From: Cliona cf. orientalis
Lineage: Eukaryota > Porifera > Demospongiae > Clionaida > Clionaidae
DNA length: 64,000 nt
NCBI GenBank assembly: GCA_963930775.1
Contig: OZ005703.1
Span: 7,192,001-7,256,000, forward strand
Reading direction: 5' to 3'
A program made the position numbers and the translations under genes. Position 1 is the stretch's first letter. Each line of letters begins with the position of its first letter. The notes below the pieces were generated by a model. The model was not told where the DNA came from. It ran no database searches and saw nothing but the letters and a program-made list of their open reading frames with translations. Shown here one piece after another: positions 37,040 through 47,616 of this stretch.

Positions 37040-39323
37040 CCATGGATGCTAATTAGTGTATTTGAGTTTCTATCACTACTCTAGCATCGATTTTGGCTTA
37101 TCTTACCTCGTTTTCTTGCCTCCTTGTGAAAGATGAACTCCGAACTGCCACGCCAAAGTCCCTCTCGACTCCGCCCCCAATGGCCACACCCCCAGGTCCA
37201 CTCTCACACACTCTAGCTCTATCATGAATAGTTCCATCACTATGATTCGCCTCCAATCCACCAACAAATCGATTTTTCCAGTCAGGTTGTTTTCCCGACA
37301 CGAGTACAGGCATGGAGAGAGGGTGGGATGCTGTGCTCTCTTGTACGGCCGATAGTGGGGTGGAGTGAGGGGGTGGAGCTTGAGAGAAGTGGGAGGGGCC
37401 AGGATGGACGGAGGACGGTAGAAATGGCTGTGGTCGCTGTTCTAATTTCAAATGATAGGCGTCTGTGAACGCTATACCTGTGTCTTCGAGTCTTGTCTAT
37501 AGAACAAGAAAATGAGTCACATGATCAAAATGTAGCAGCTCACTATATAGCTATGGAAGCTACGTGTACATACCTCATCAGTGACTGGGAATCTCCACCC
37601 AGTTAGTTCCTGCTCGGCTGGTCTAATCCCAGACTCAATAAATAGCCTATCCTTCAGCTGGTGACATGTAAAAACAAAAATAGTAGTTCAAAATAGCCAC
37701 AAACTTATGCTTCCTTTTTATGTCGTAAGCTGTTATTTACCTCACTGATAGTTGATGAGCCTGGAAGCTGAACACAAATTAGTCGGTTTTTGTAGTACAC
37801 TCCTAAACTGCACTCGGCCTGCACTGGCTCTCTGTATGAGCTAGAACAAAGGAAAACAAAAAGAATCTCTCTCTCTCTCCCTTTCCTCTTGTTACGCTTA
37901 CCTCTCACTCGCCGACAGGTCAATAGGGTTACTTCTAGAGCTGCCCTGGGTAGTCATGTCCACCATAGCTTCATTCACTTCATAGCTCCTGCAATAAATA
38001 TCACAGCACTTCATTGCAAGTCACTAACAGACATCACATATTATAAAGGACGGAAACAATTACACATGCACCACATGAAAGAAGAATATGAAAGTAGCTC
38101 AAAGTGCTAATTCTGCCATAGTGAAAGATAAACTGTCATCTCAACCCAGCCTATTTCTAGCTGCCAGCAATCAACTTTGCTCGCTCAATGTCCGACTTGG
38201 CACTCAATCGAACATGTATATACATGTATACTGCAGTACAAATATAGGTGGGCTTGGAGAAATTTTTTTATCCAGAAAATTTTTTGCATAATATTACAAA
38301 CTAACATGGTTACTGTTCTTACTGGTGGGTGGAGCCATGTATGGGAGGGGGTGGAGCTCCAGCGGCTGAAGCTGAACTGCTTTGCTGTTCACTGTGCTCC
38401 GAGAAGACACTGTTCACTGCAGACTGGATGGATGGATGGGGGAGGGGTGTGGTTTTAAGGATATATTATATCATATAGCCGGAAATATTGACGGATTTAA
38501 ATTTGGTGGTTCGGTATGGGATCGCCATACACATAATATATGTGAGTAGGAAATTTTGGCAGATTTTAATTTAGCGGTTGTAATATAGACCGCCAAACCG
38601 CCAAATTTTCTGGCTAAACGGTATCGCAATGAATCAGCATAATATAAATGAAAATAGTGCCAATGGCAATACATATTCAGAGCCGGCATAGCACAAAAAT
38701 AGAGGTGAGATATCACTTGCTGGCAATCAGCGTTGTCTTCTTACATATACATGTAATTATAGCTTCATGTTCAGTAGTAAACGAACAGAAATAGCTCAGA
38801 TCAGAGGAGGTTGGTCACGGTTTCTAATTAGAGCACGTTTGCCACAGGCTGCAAGGTCAATCTGCTGAGTCATCAAAAACAATACATTGCCTATGATGTG
38901 TGACAATAAAATTATGCACATTCCACGAAATCGTGACCAGCCTCCTCTGGAGACAGCTCATGAACACACTGAAATGAGCAAGCAGGAGCATACACATAAA
39001 CAAGACCTGTTACCATGGCAGCCCTGTCATTGAAATTAATCTAATTACAGTACATGTAATTTGACCACAAAATAATTATTGTTGTTTATGTTGACAAGTA
39101 TACATTAGAAGCTTACACTTAGGTCCCAGTTCTTTTGCTCAAGAATATCAAAACAAGCCGCCACGTCCTCAATACCTGTGATAGCCTACAGGGGCGTAGA
39201 AAAAGACGGACACATTATGCTTATTCTAATTAAAGACCACCACAAAACCACAAGCTTCGGGTGGCTATAGGGAACTTTTTAGCTCACTTGAAAATTTATC
39301 AGAATTTCGTTTCGATCCGCCAT
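33953..39323 (-). CDS. FAF1: FAS-associated factor 1 homologue
   Basis: About 16 small exons from the ATG at 39323 (MADRNEILINFQ) to TAA at 33953-33955 (CPQETLFLEER). The order matches FAF1: UBA domain (TGIEDVAACFDILEQKNWDL), a ubiquitin-like domain (LGVYYKNRLICVQLPGSSTI, then RPAEQELTGWRFP), a Ser/acidic linker, the UAS thioredoxin-like domain (FEQRYGPTHPLFYVGAL, then LPCILIVYKMKGG), a charged coiled coil (LARESMIAEQNRAYQASLD), and a C-terminal UBX domain with the p97-binding SFPRK turn. FAF1 links ubiquitinated clients to p97/VCP and takes part in Fas death signalling. The gene starts 176 bp from a divergent MutS gene. Its introns hold several foldback elements and tandem repeats. Confidence 0.9.
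34299..34503. mobile_element. 205-bp MITE with long inverted ends
   Basis: TATAGCAGGAAACTTTCGAG at the left is matched by an inverted copy ending TTGAAAGTTTCCTGCTATA at the right. Internal GAGAAAACTTTCG motifs repeat. It lies in a FAF1 intron just upstream of a UBX exon. Confidence 0.75.
34980..35095. repeat. (GA)n microsatellite
   Basis: About 115 bp of GA repeats with a few interruptions, in a FAF1 intron. Confidence 0.9.
35284..35672. repeat. 154-bp tandem repeat, about 2.5 units
   Basis: AATCTGATTGGTCAGTTGGA recurs at 35321, 35475 and 35629, exactly 154 bp apart. Each full unit also carries an inverted TGACCAATcaGATC, so the unit is itself a foldback. It lies in a FAF1 intron. Confidence 0.85.
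36676..36750. repeat. Perfect 24-bp inverted repeat
   Basis: AATAGTTATCTGACAGTAAT (plus TGGG) and its exact inverse are separated by 27 bp. It begins with the same AATAGTTAT as the elements at 94 and 47443. It lies in a FAF1 intron. Confidence 0.75.
36999..37038. repeat. (TA)n microsatellite
   Basis: About 20 TA units in a FAF1 intron. Confidence 0.9.
38803..38948. mobile_element. 146-bp MITE-like inverted repeat
   Basis: AGAGGAGGTTGGTCACGGTT at the left pairs with AATCGTGACCAGCCTCCTCT at the right, with two mismatches over 22 bases. There is no coding content. It lies in a FAF1 intron. Confidence 0.65.
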
Positions 39324-39499
39324 GATGTAAGCGACGTCGCTTCTTTCTCACACTTAGCTTTACTTTGCCCGAAACTGTGTACGCGTATACCAATACAGTC
39401 TAGTATACAGTTACATGTGGCACTTTGATGACGTAAATATGACCTAATCAGTCATGCTGGTTTTAGTACGCATGCGTCAGGCCGCGTGGTGCGGTACCG
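39324..39499. promoter_or_regulatory. Bidirectional promoter between FAF1 and the MutS gene
   Basis: The two divergent ATGs are 176 bp apart (39323 and 39500). Function is inferred from layout only. Confidence 0.45.
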
Positions 39500-40925
39500 A
39501 TGTTGGCTATGCTTAGCCGTCGATTCATACGCTACCTATGGCCAAGAGCGTCGAAGAAAGTTCCTCGGGACCTAAGGAAGGTGCTAGGATGCCTACAAAC
39601 TGGCGTGTTCGTCCCAAAAAGTGCGATACGCGCGATCCAGGGAGCAAACTATAGCGATCTTCCTACGCCGAGTTCGACTTTGTACCGACGCACTCGACTG
39701 ATGACGCAGTACGAGAAGATCAAAGAGCAGTACAAAGACTACATTCTATTGTTCCAAGTTGGCGACTTCTACGAGATCTATGGAGAAGATGCCAGTAAGT
39801 TTAATAATTATGCATGCGCATGTACCGCATGCGGTGTACGCAAGGAGTATTGTTATGATAGCAACAATGCATTAATACCCGCAGTGACCTGCACCTGCAC
39901 ACTAATTAACACTGAGCTAATTAGCATTAGTGCCTTAGCTTTATGCAAAATGCCAATGTCATGTTGCTATAATTTAATACAGCTGCAGTGGTTATGTTTT
40001 AATATTCCATGCAGGTGAGGTGGCCTCCAAGACCTCACTTCGTCTCACTCGTAAAAAGAATGTGTTTATGGCTGGATTTCCCATCAAAGCACTCAGTGAG
40101 TGGCAGAGGACACTAGTCGAGGCTGGCTTTCAGCTTGCAGTCTGCACACAAACCACACCTCCGTAAGTATAGTAGCAGTCAGGTGTGGAAATTTCAATGA
40201 GTGCAGAACGGGATCATTTCTACGAAAAAATTTCAGCATGAAAAATTTTGTCATACGGAAGTTTCATAATGCGAAAGTTTCTAGACCTACAGTATAAACT
40301 AAGTTGTGTTAATTTAACATTATTTTAGGGAGGGAAAGAAGACTGTTTTGCTTGGTAGGGATGTTATAAAGTTAATTACGCCGGGGACTCTGATTGAGCC
40401 CCTGGATAACGAAGCTAATTATCTTCTGTGTCTGTCGACGGGACCAGGTAGCACCGTTGGACTGGCCTGGATTGATATATCCACAGGAGAATTCCAGGTA
40501 TACTACAGAAACAAAGTCGGTGTGCATTAATTTAAATTTTTTTTTTATAATTGGCTACATTAAGGTATCATCGTCTGAAACTGATTGCATTGATGAAGAT
40601 TTGGAGCGAATTTGCCCTTCAGAGGTATACTTTAATGTAAATTTCTGTTTCATGACTTCATTTGAGCCTACTGATTAACATTGTAGGTATTGCTACGTGA
40701 TGAACTCGCTGACTCAGTGAAACACGGAAGGACATACCAGTCCACCCACCCTATGGCTCGCAGTGCTGAACGCTTGGCCAAATCATCCCTACTCAAGGAG
40801 TGTCATATCACTGGAGTACCAGCCTCTTGGTTTAGCGAAGAGATAAAGAAGGAGACGGTTGGAAAGAGCAAGAAAAGAACGAGCTCAAAGCAGCTGGTGG
40901 ATGACAAACAACATGCTGAATACAA
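39500..40925 (+). CDS. MutS homologue (mitochondrial MSH1-like), 5' part only
   Basis: Exons 39500-39794, 40015-40162, 40329-40497, 40565-40624 and 40687-40925 join in frame. The first 30 residues are rich in Arg/Lys and lack acids ([16 protein letters not shown]), as in a mitochondrial presequence. MutS domain I follows: [20 protein letters not shown], then [11 protein letters not shown], with the mismatch-reading Phe-x-Glu replaced by Phe-Tyr-Glu as in MutS/MSH1. Then come ITPGTLIE and [12 protein letters not shown] of the connector. The lever, clamp and ATPase/Walker domains that make up most of a roughly 900-residue MutS are missing. After the last donor (GTGAGT) the next 350 bp show no MutS sequence, and minus-strand DSL genes begin. 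It is a truncated gene or a duplicated fragment. Whether it is expressed is unknown. Confidence 0.8.
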
Positions 40926-41296
40926 GTGAGTAGTGCATGTATTCAAAGATGTAGTATTCCTATGATAAATGTGTACTTTTGCTGTGATGACATCATGATG
41001 ACATCATCATTGGCTTTGCAGTGTATGCGTTCTGGACACCCTAGGATAGAGGTTCCACTATGATTACGTACTAGAACCTTCAACTTTGAAGGTTCAGTGT
41101 ACCACATTATGTTGCAATATCCTCCACTGGTTAGTTGAGGGACTGAACAAGTAGGTTTTAGTTAGACTGACAAACAAAACTATTAACAGAAAAAGTTGCA
41201 GGAAGAAATAAGCATTTATGAGTTCACTGTTCAGCATTCTATCACATTTACGATGTATAATGTGTTACTGCCGCCCGCACCCAAGTGCTAACTTAA

Positions 41297-42864
41297 CTAA
41301 GCACAGTCTAGTTCTTCGTACAACCCACTGCCTCTAGCATCTGCATAGGCGTGATTGTAGACCAGTGTGCTCTCATTCTCCCTGTGGCTGATGTTGACTC
41401 TAGTCGTGGCCACTCCAGGCACTTGGAGGGTGTAGTTGACATTTGCCCCACTGATCTCAGGAGCCATGGCATGGTAGCTGACATTCTGATGGGTCTGCTC
41501 ACTGGGGATGTTATTTGTCGCACTCGGACCGGGACAGAACGTTTGAGTAATGGAGGGAATGCTGCTTGATTCATTCTGTTGCTGGAGTGTTGACTGGTAT
41601 CTCTCTTGCGGGTTGCATTCATACTTCCTATTGGCTATTTATGGAGAAGAAAATGAATATGTGTGATGATCTTGTTACTATGCGTGCACTATTGTACTAG
41701 CTGCTGGGTGTCCATACCATTTGCTTTCGATCGTTTACAAATAGAGGCCACGAAAAGCATCAGTAATAGGAGTATTAAAAGGGCCCATCCAATTACTCCA
41801 GTTATCAGAATTTCTAGGGCACTGCTATCTGTAAATAACATTAACATCAGGATAATAATACTTTTGATAATTAAATTTTAACCTAGAATGAAATTTCCTC
41901 GAGTTTCAACACCAGATTCTGCATCAGAAATCTCACACAGCACGCCAGAATAGCCAGAATCACACTCACACTGAAAGTAGCCAACTTCATCAATGCACCT
42001 GCCATTTCCACTGCAGTTGACTCCCTCACAATCGTCGATGTTAATCTCACACACTCTCCCAGTGAAGCCTTGATCACATGTGCAGACATACTGATCCACC
42101 CCATCCACACAGTGTCTGTTCTCCCCACAAACCACTCCCACACAGTTATCGTGGCAAGATACGGGCTGGTTGCACACACAGTCGGGATCTTGACACCAAA
42201 TGTTGCATTGTTGACCGAACCAGTGCTCAGCACACGTTACGACAGCGCTTATAGTGAGATTTGATGTCCCCAGAGGTCCCGTGAATGGAGCAGGTATAAT
42301 CTCCACACCTAGCTGGACGTTATCGGTTGATAGATTAAGCTGGGCCTCACTCAGTATGATAGTTTCTTTTGGCTCGGATTGATTTTGATACTGTGCTGCC
42401 ACACTGACCTGTGCTCCCTTTAAAAATTATAGGAGACATGATCAACTGTCAGCATTGTAATATACATTGCTGACAAATAGAAACTCATTTTAGATTCTTA
42501 AGTATGCTAATGTAGACTTTTTCTTACATCCCATGTTTGTGTGCTTTCACGGAACAGAATGGGATTCTGGCGAAGGAGAATGAACTCATGAGAGAAGTCC
42601 AGTTTAGTGCCAGGTTGCAGAGTCTGGTGGCTCTCTAAGCATTGTTGATCAACACAGTAGCGGAAAGAAGTTGCACAGTCATCACAAGTGGTGCTGAAGT
42701 CGTGAATTCGAACGGCTATCAGATAATCTGCCTCCACCAAAGAAGCCTTTTGTAATGATGATATGAGGAAATCTTGTCTATAGCTGAATCTTAACAGCTA
42801 GATAGCTTACCTGGATGAAAACCTCTAATCCCAAGAGGAGCAGAATCCACTTAGAATTGTTCAT
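41297..42864 (-). CDS. Delta/DSL-like EGF membrane protein 1
   Basis: Signal peptide exon 42811-42864 (MNNSKWILLLLGLEVFIQ), an MNNL-like N-terminal exon (about 42529-42748; DCATSFRYCV), then one large exon (about 41880-42419) carrying the rest of the MNNL region, half a DSL domain (VTCAEHWFGQQCNIWC) and two EGF domains (one calcium-binding type, NIDDCEGVNCSGNGRC). A TM exon (about 41708-41830) and a cytoplasmic exon (to 41297) follow. The MNNL-DSL-EGF order is that of Notch ligands. The DSL domain is short, running straight into EGF after its first three cysteines, and only two EGFs are present. The tail holds NVSYHAM and LVYNHAY. It may be a Notch ligand or a sponge-specific derivative. Confidence 0.78.
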
Positions 42865-43213
42865 TTTTGGCCTCTGCTGCATATGATTGTGGCTACGTTT
42901 TGTACATACTGGAACTGTTTGATGTGAGCAAGAGCATTACAATGTCATGCTTGTGTTGTATTTTAATTGGTGATGGTTTCAGGAAGTCATGGAATCATGC
43001 GTTGACTGTTTGATTCATAATTGGACAGTGAAGCAAAAACTAAACATAATAATAATATTATACCAACTAAACGTTGTATAGGGCAGTTGTGCATTATTAT
43101 GGAATCATAGTACTGTTTTGCATTATCTTGAGAGGGGTACTACCGTTTATTTACTATGGTCAATTGTGAGTTCTTAGTACTATGCATTATACAATGTATA
43201 TTCGGCGAAGAAC
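42865..43213. other. Intergenic, no gene seen
   Basis: AT-rich spacer between DSL-like genes 1 and 2 that must hold the gene-1 promoter. No clear element is recognised. Confidence 0.5.
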
Positions 43214-44842
43214 TCAATTGACGTATTCGTATCCACCAGTGTGGTAAGCATGATTGCGAGTCATTTTGATACTTCTTCCCAAGGCCCGATAGCTGATGTT
43301 CTTATGGAGTTCTTCATCGCTGACGTCCAAGGTAGTCATGGAAATGGTTGTAGAATCAGCTAATGGGCGATGACTCTCATTTTGTTCACCATGATTGTCT
43401 GAATAATAATAATTATAATGAAGTATTATTATAATATGCAAGATTTATGTATGCTACATCGTCTTGCTCTCACCTTTCCTTTTTGCTCTTACGTAAACTA
43501 TGATGACCATTAATCCAAGAGAAATAAACAAGATCCATCCCACTGCTCCAGCTATTAGAATAAGGAAGGTGTTCTCACCTGTCAGGGAAGTGGGAGGTAC
43601 TTGTGTACAAGTTTAGTTATTTTGTGAGTACTGTATATTTTGACAGATAGAAGTTTAATAACTAAGTTTTTTTTGTGGACGTACGTGGGTTGACATGGAT
43701 AGGGCCTTAACATTCATAATCTATGTTTGGCCAAAGGTACTATGATGCATACATGATTACCTAGCATATCAGATTCTGAGTCTGTACTGGCAGGGTCGCA
43801 CTGCACTGTGTTGGCAATCTCGCACAGCACACCGGAGTAGCCAGAATCACACTCGCATTGGAAGGAGTCCACTCCGTCAATGCATCTGCCATTTCCACTG
43901 CAGTTGACTCCCTCACAATCATCGATGTTGACATCACAGTATCTTCCAATGAAGCCAGCATCACAGATGCATGTGAATGTGTTCACTCCATCCACACAGT
44001 GTCTGTTCTCCCCGCACACCACACCCACACAATTGTCGTGGGAGGGTACGGACAGGTCAAATTGACAATTCTCTCCAGCGCACCATGAGTTACAGTATGG
44101 ACCGTACCAATATTCCGCACAAACTATAGCAAAGCTTGTAGTGATGCTTGAACGTCCCATAGGTTCTATGTACGTCAGTGGAGCAGTTTCAACACCTACT
44201 TCGATGCTATTGACAGTGAGGTTGGCGTCAGCTTCACATAGAGTGGTATTTGATTGCATTGCTGCTACACTGATCTGTGCCCCCTGAAAGGGAAAAAAAT
44301 AGCAGATTCTACATGTTCTTTGAAATTAAGATTTATGGTTGATTATCAGCCCTATCACCTCAGATAGCTATGCACAATGTTTACACTTCTTCAGGTACAA
44401 ATAATTATTAATAAAAATGAGAGGTACGCTCGTAAGGAATGTCCAAAGCTAGAGTCTTTTTGCAAGTGCATGTGTTTGGCTAACTCACATTCCACTTAGT
44501 GGGTTTCCAGAAGACTATTGGGTTGAATTGAAGCAGAAGAAACTCTTGTGAGAAGTCAAGTTCGATTCCAGGCACTTGATTTACATAGCAGAGGCTCTGT
44601 TGACATTCTTCACTTTCGACATTCAGGTATTCCTGAACACAGTAGCGAAAGTAGGTTCCACTTTCATCACAGTCAGTAGTGAAATTATGAATCCGAATCA
44701 TGATCAGGAAATTTGCCTCCACCAAGATAGCCTAGTAATAATTATTGGCAAAAATTTCTCAGTGTCTATGCACCGCAGATAGATGCAGTGCACTTACCTG
44801 GGCAATGGTTATGAAAAGTAGAACCTGCTTTGACGTGTTCAT
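43214..44842 (-). CDS. Delta/DSL-like EGF membrane protein 2
   Basis: Signal peptide MNTSKQVLLFITIAQ at 44842, MNNL-like exon (44490-44725; ESGTYFRYCVQEYL), then the exon 43760-44285 with VCAEYWYGPYCNSWC and two EGFs (NCVGVVCGENRHCVDGV; NIDDCEGVNCSGNGRC). A TM exon follows (about 43480-43580; hydrophobic ILIAGAVGWILFISLGLMVI). The tail contains ELHKNISYRALGRSI and ends NHAYHTGGYEYVN. It has the same architecture and intron layout as genes 1 and 3, so the three are tandem duplicates. ISYRAL fits an immunoreceptor inhibitory-type tyrosine motif. If phosphorylated, it would suit regulation by the neighbouring receptor phosphatases, but that is inference. Confidence 0.78.
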
Positions 44843-45021
44843 TTTGCATGCAAGACTGCTTGAATTTGCTGTAAACATGTTTTATCATGAGCTAGATAGT
44901 CCTTTCATTTAGGAAATTGTAACACACAATTATCGTAACATCCTGGGTGTGACCCTTTACCAATTATTTCTTTAAAGATAGCTATCAATGATGAAATACA
45001 TACATGTACAATAGTCAAAAT

Positions 45022-46983
45022 TCAAACAATATCTTCATAGTGGCTTTCTCCATTCCTTTCGTAAGCCTGATTACTAATCAGCGTATTTTCATCATCTTCA
45101 TAATCGCTCTCTGCAGCAGTAGTCGATGGTACCACACCCTGATCAAGAACGCCGACTTGATAGCTGATATTCTTATGCAGCTGTTGATTACTGATGCTCA
45201 AGGATGTATTCTCAGTAGCTGAGAATGCTTGATTTCTGTTCATGAGAATAGGAGGAGCTGAACTTTGTTGCTGTGGTGATTTGGTTTTTAGCTGGATGTT
45301 GGTGCTGCTTGCTGTATGGCAATACATAGAAGGGGGCTCAGATAATTTTCAAATTTTATTACTATATCTTAATACCCTTACCTCTCCTTTTTAGCCCTAT
45401 ACAAACGAGAACTGCTGGAATTGTCAGTACTAGAAAGATTATCAAGGCCCATCCAATCACCCCAGGTACTAGAATATACAGAGTATTGATATCTGAAAAT
45501 GAATTTTTGCGATAAATTAGCAATTCATAGCTAACAAAATATTAGTTGCTTACTGCCTAGAAAGCTGCTTGCAATACTGCACCTAGGTAAGCCTTCATTG
45601 GCTATCTCACACAGCATACCAGAGTAGCCGGAATCACACTCGCATTGGAAAGAGTTGATTCCATCAATGCATCTGCCATTTCCACTGCAGTTGACTCCCT
45701 CACAATCGTTAATGTTGATATCACAGTCCCTCCCAGTAAAGCCACTATCACATGTGCAGACGTACACATCCACCCCATCAACGCAGTGTCTATTCTCCCC
45801 ACAAACCACTCCCACACAGTTATCGTGGCAGGGTACAGGTAGATCGCACGTGAAATCCTGGCTGAATATATTGCAGTAGGGTCCATACCAATTCTCAGCA
45901 CACGTCACGTAGAAGCTTAAAGTTATGTTGGAGTATCCCATAGGTCCTGTGTATGTTTTGGGGAGTGTCTCTACTCCTATTTGGATGTCTTTTACGGTCA
46001 GATTTACTTGAACCTCATTTAACAAGTCATTTTGAGGTTCGTTGATATCTCTGTCAAACACTGTTAGATTGATACATGCTCCCTGCATTAGAAGTATGTG
46101 TGTGTGTGTGCATGGCTGAGGTTTCAAGTTTCATAAAATTAATTATAATCTAGATAAAGTTTCCATGGGATGTATACATAGGTCTATATGCATTTCCTTA
46201 GTACCACACCTTGATACAAATTTGGTCTTAACATCCCATCATAGCAATACTGTTCTCAGACTAATTCGATATTATTGATGCATTTTCCTTGCTGTACACT
46301 GATGGTGTTTGATCATTTTATCTCATGTTAATAATATTATTTTCACTACTCGTAGCTAATGGCTTACCGCCCATGCATCTGCACCACGGAATGCTAATGG
46401 GTTAGGCTGTAGCAGAAGAAACTCTTGAGAGAAATCCAATGTTATCCTACCAGGATCAACATACTGATGACTATCTCGGCACTCCTTACTGCCACCACCA
46501 AACATTCGAACACAGTATTGGAAGAAAGTGTTGCATTCGTCACATACTCCACTGGGACGCTGGATATCACAACAGTGATTGTTTTCAGCTGAGCAGGTCG
46601 GGCACTGGTTGGTAGGATTACTATAGTTGTGGATCCTGATACTCACAAGATAGTCAGCATCAACTATAGCAACCTGGAAACATAAAAGTAATAAAGTAAT
46701 GTTAGCTTGGAAGTATCTTCAGAATCAGGTGATGGTCTGTCTAGATATCATGGTGCCTGATATCTAACAAGGCTATCCAAATTCTACAATAGTCCATATC
46801 TGTAGCATCCAAAAATATAATGTCTGCTCATATTATACAGGTACACCCTTGATTATTAATTTAACCATGCAAAAGGCAGAGCCACTATCTCTTAGAGAAC
46901 TCAATGATTGTGTAGTTAGTACTTACCTGGTTGATGATGCTCACACTTGCATACAGCAGTAGCCACTTTGGGATGTTCATCAT
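45022..46983 (-). CDS. Delta/DSL-like EGF membrane protein 3
   Basis: Starts MMNIPKWLLLYASVSIINQ at 46983. The MNNL-like exon (46372-46675) carries extra cysteines (CPTCSAENNHCCD; CDECNTFFQYCV). The next exon (about 45555-46083) has CAENWYGPYCN and two EGFs (CDSGFTGRDCDININ; CEGVNCSGNGRCIDG). A TM exon (45385-45495) and a tail (QLHKNISYQVG, ending SNQAYERNGESHYEDIV) follow. Its first three exons are nearly identical to the broken copy at 56012-57130, which came from the later duplication that also copied the receptor PTP next door. Confidence 0.78.
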
Positions 46984-47251
46984 TTTTGACTGCTTCGTGT
47001 ATTAATGTAGAACTACAGTTACACATAATAATATTTTTATTGTTGTGGATGTGGTTTGGCTGCTAGTGAGGTCTGATCCATGCGTGTGGCAGAGAGAGCT
47101 TTACTTGGGCATACTAATTAGTTCTCTATGGAAAGGAAACCTTGCATTCATCTTCCATGTTTGGATCGATTATGTAATGCATTATAACTTGTACATCTAG
47201 CATGTGTACACGTGATGATTACATTGAAGCATGCACTCCACCAGGTAGAGC

Positions 47252-47566
47252 TATACTTCTAGCCCGTTGCTATGTGGTTACTAAGGTATACGAGGTACTG
47301 TATATGTGATACAGTCCCTCCTTGTAGGGCTCATGTCCATATGTTTACTATTATACAGTTCCTGAGGGCCAGGGCAAACATTCATACAGTTCTTGGGGGC
47401 TAAAAACATGTTTATTGTATCCATGGAAACAATGGGCTAGAAAATAGTTATTGACCAATCCCTCGCTTTGTATGCAGTATAGAAGCACTCATCCCTCGGG
47501 CTTTGCCCTCGGGATTTGTGCTTCTATACTGCATACAAACCTCGGGAGTTGGTCAATAACTATTAC
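47252..47566. mobile_element. About 310-bp insertion with a 124-bp foldback, absent from the paralogous site
   Basis: The paralogue reads GGTATAGCTATATATACAAATTATG at 57401-57425. Here the same flanks are separated by about 310 bp. The right part (47443-47566) is a near-perfect hairpin: AATAGTTATTGACCAATCCC, GC-rich centre CCCTCGGGCTTTGCCCTCGG, and the inverse ending GGTCAATAACTATT. It shares termini and centre with 94-215. Confidence 0.75.
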
Positions 47567-47616
47567 AAATTATGTAATGCTAGCTATTACGTAAAACTAA
47601 GCAGCTTTTCAGTTTC

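Noticed and set aside
41041-41110. AGGTTCCA...TGGTACAC inverted repeat after the MutS fragment as a transposon end
   Set aside because: The arms are too short and imperfect, and no second copy is seen in the window.
45602-45901. Alternative-frame ORFs over the EGF exons of the DSL-like genes
   Set aside because: They follow the EGF coding frame exactly in an offset frame and have no independent domain or splice support.
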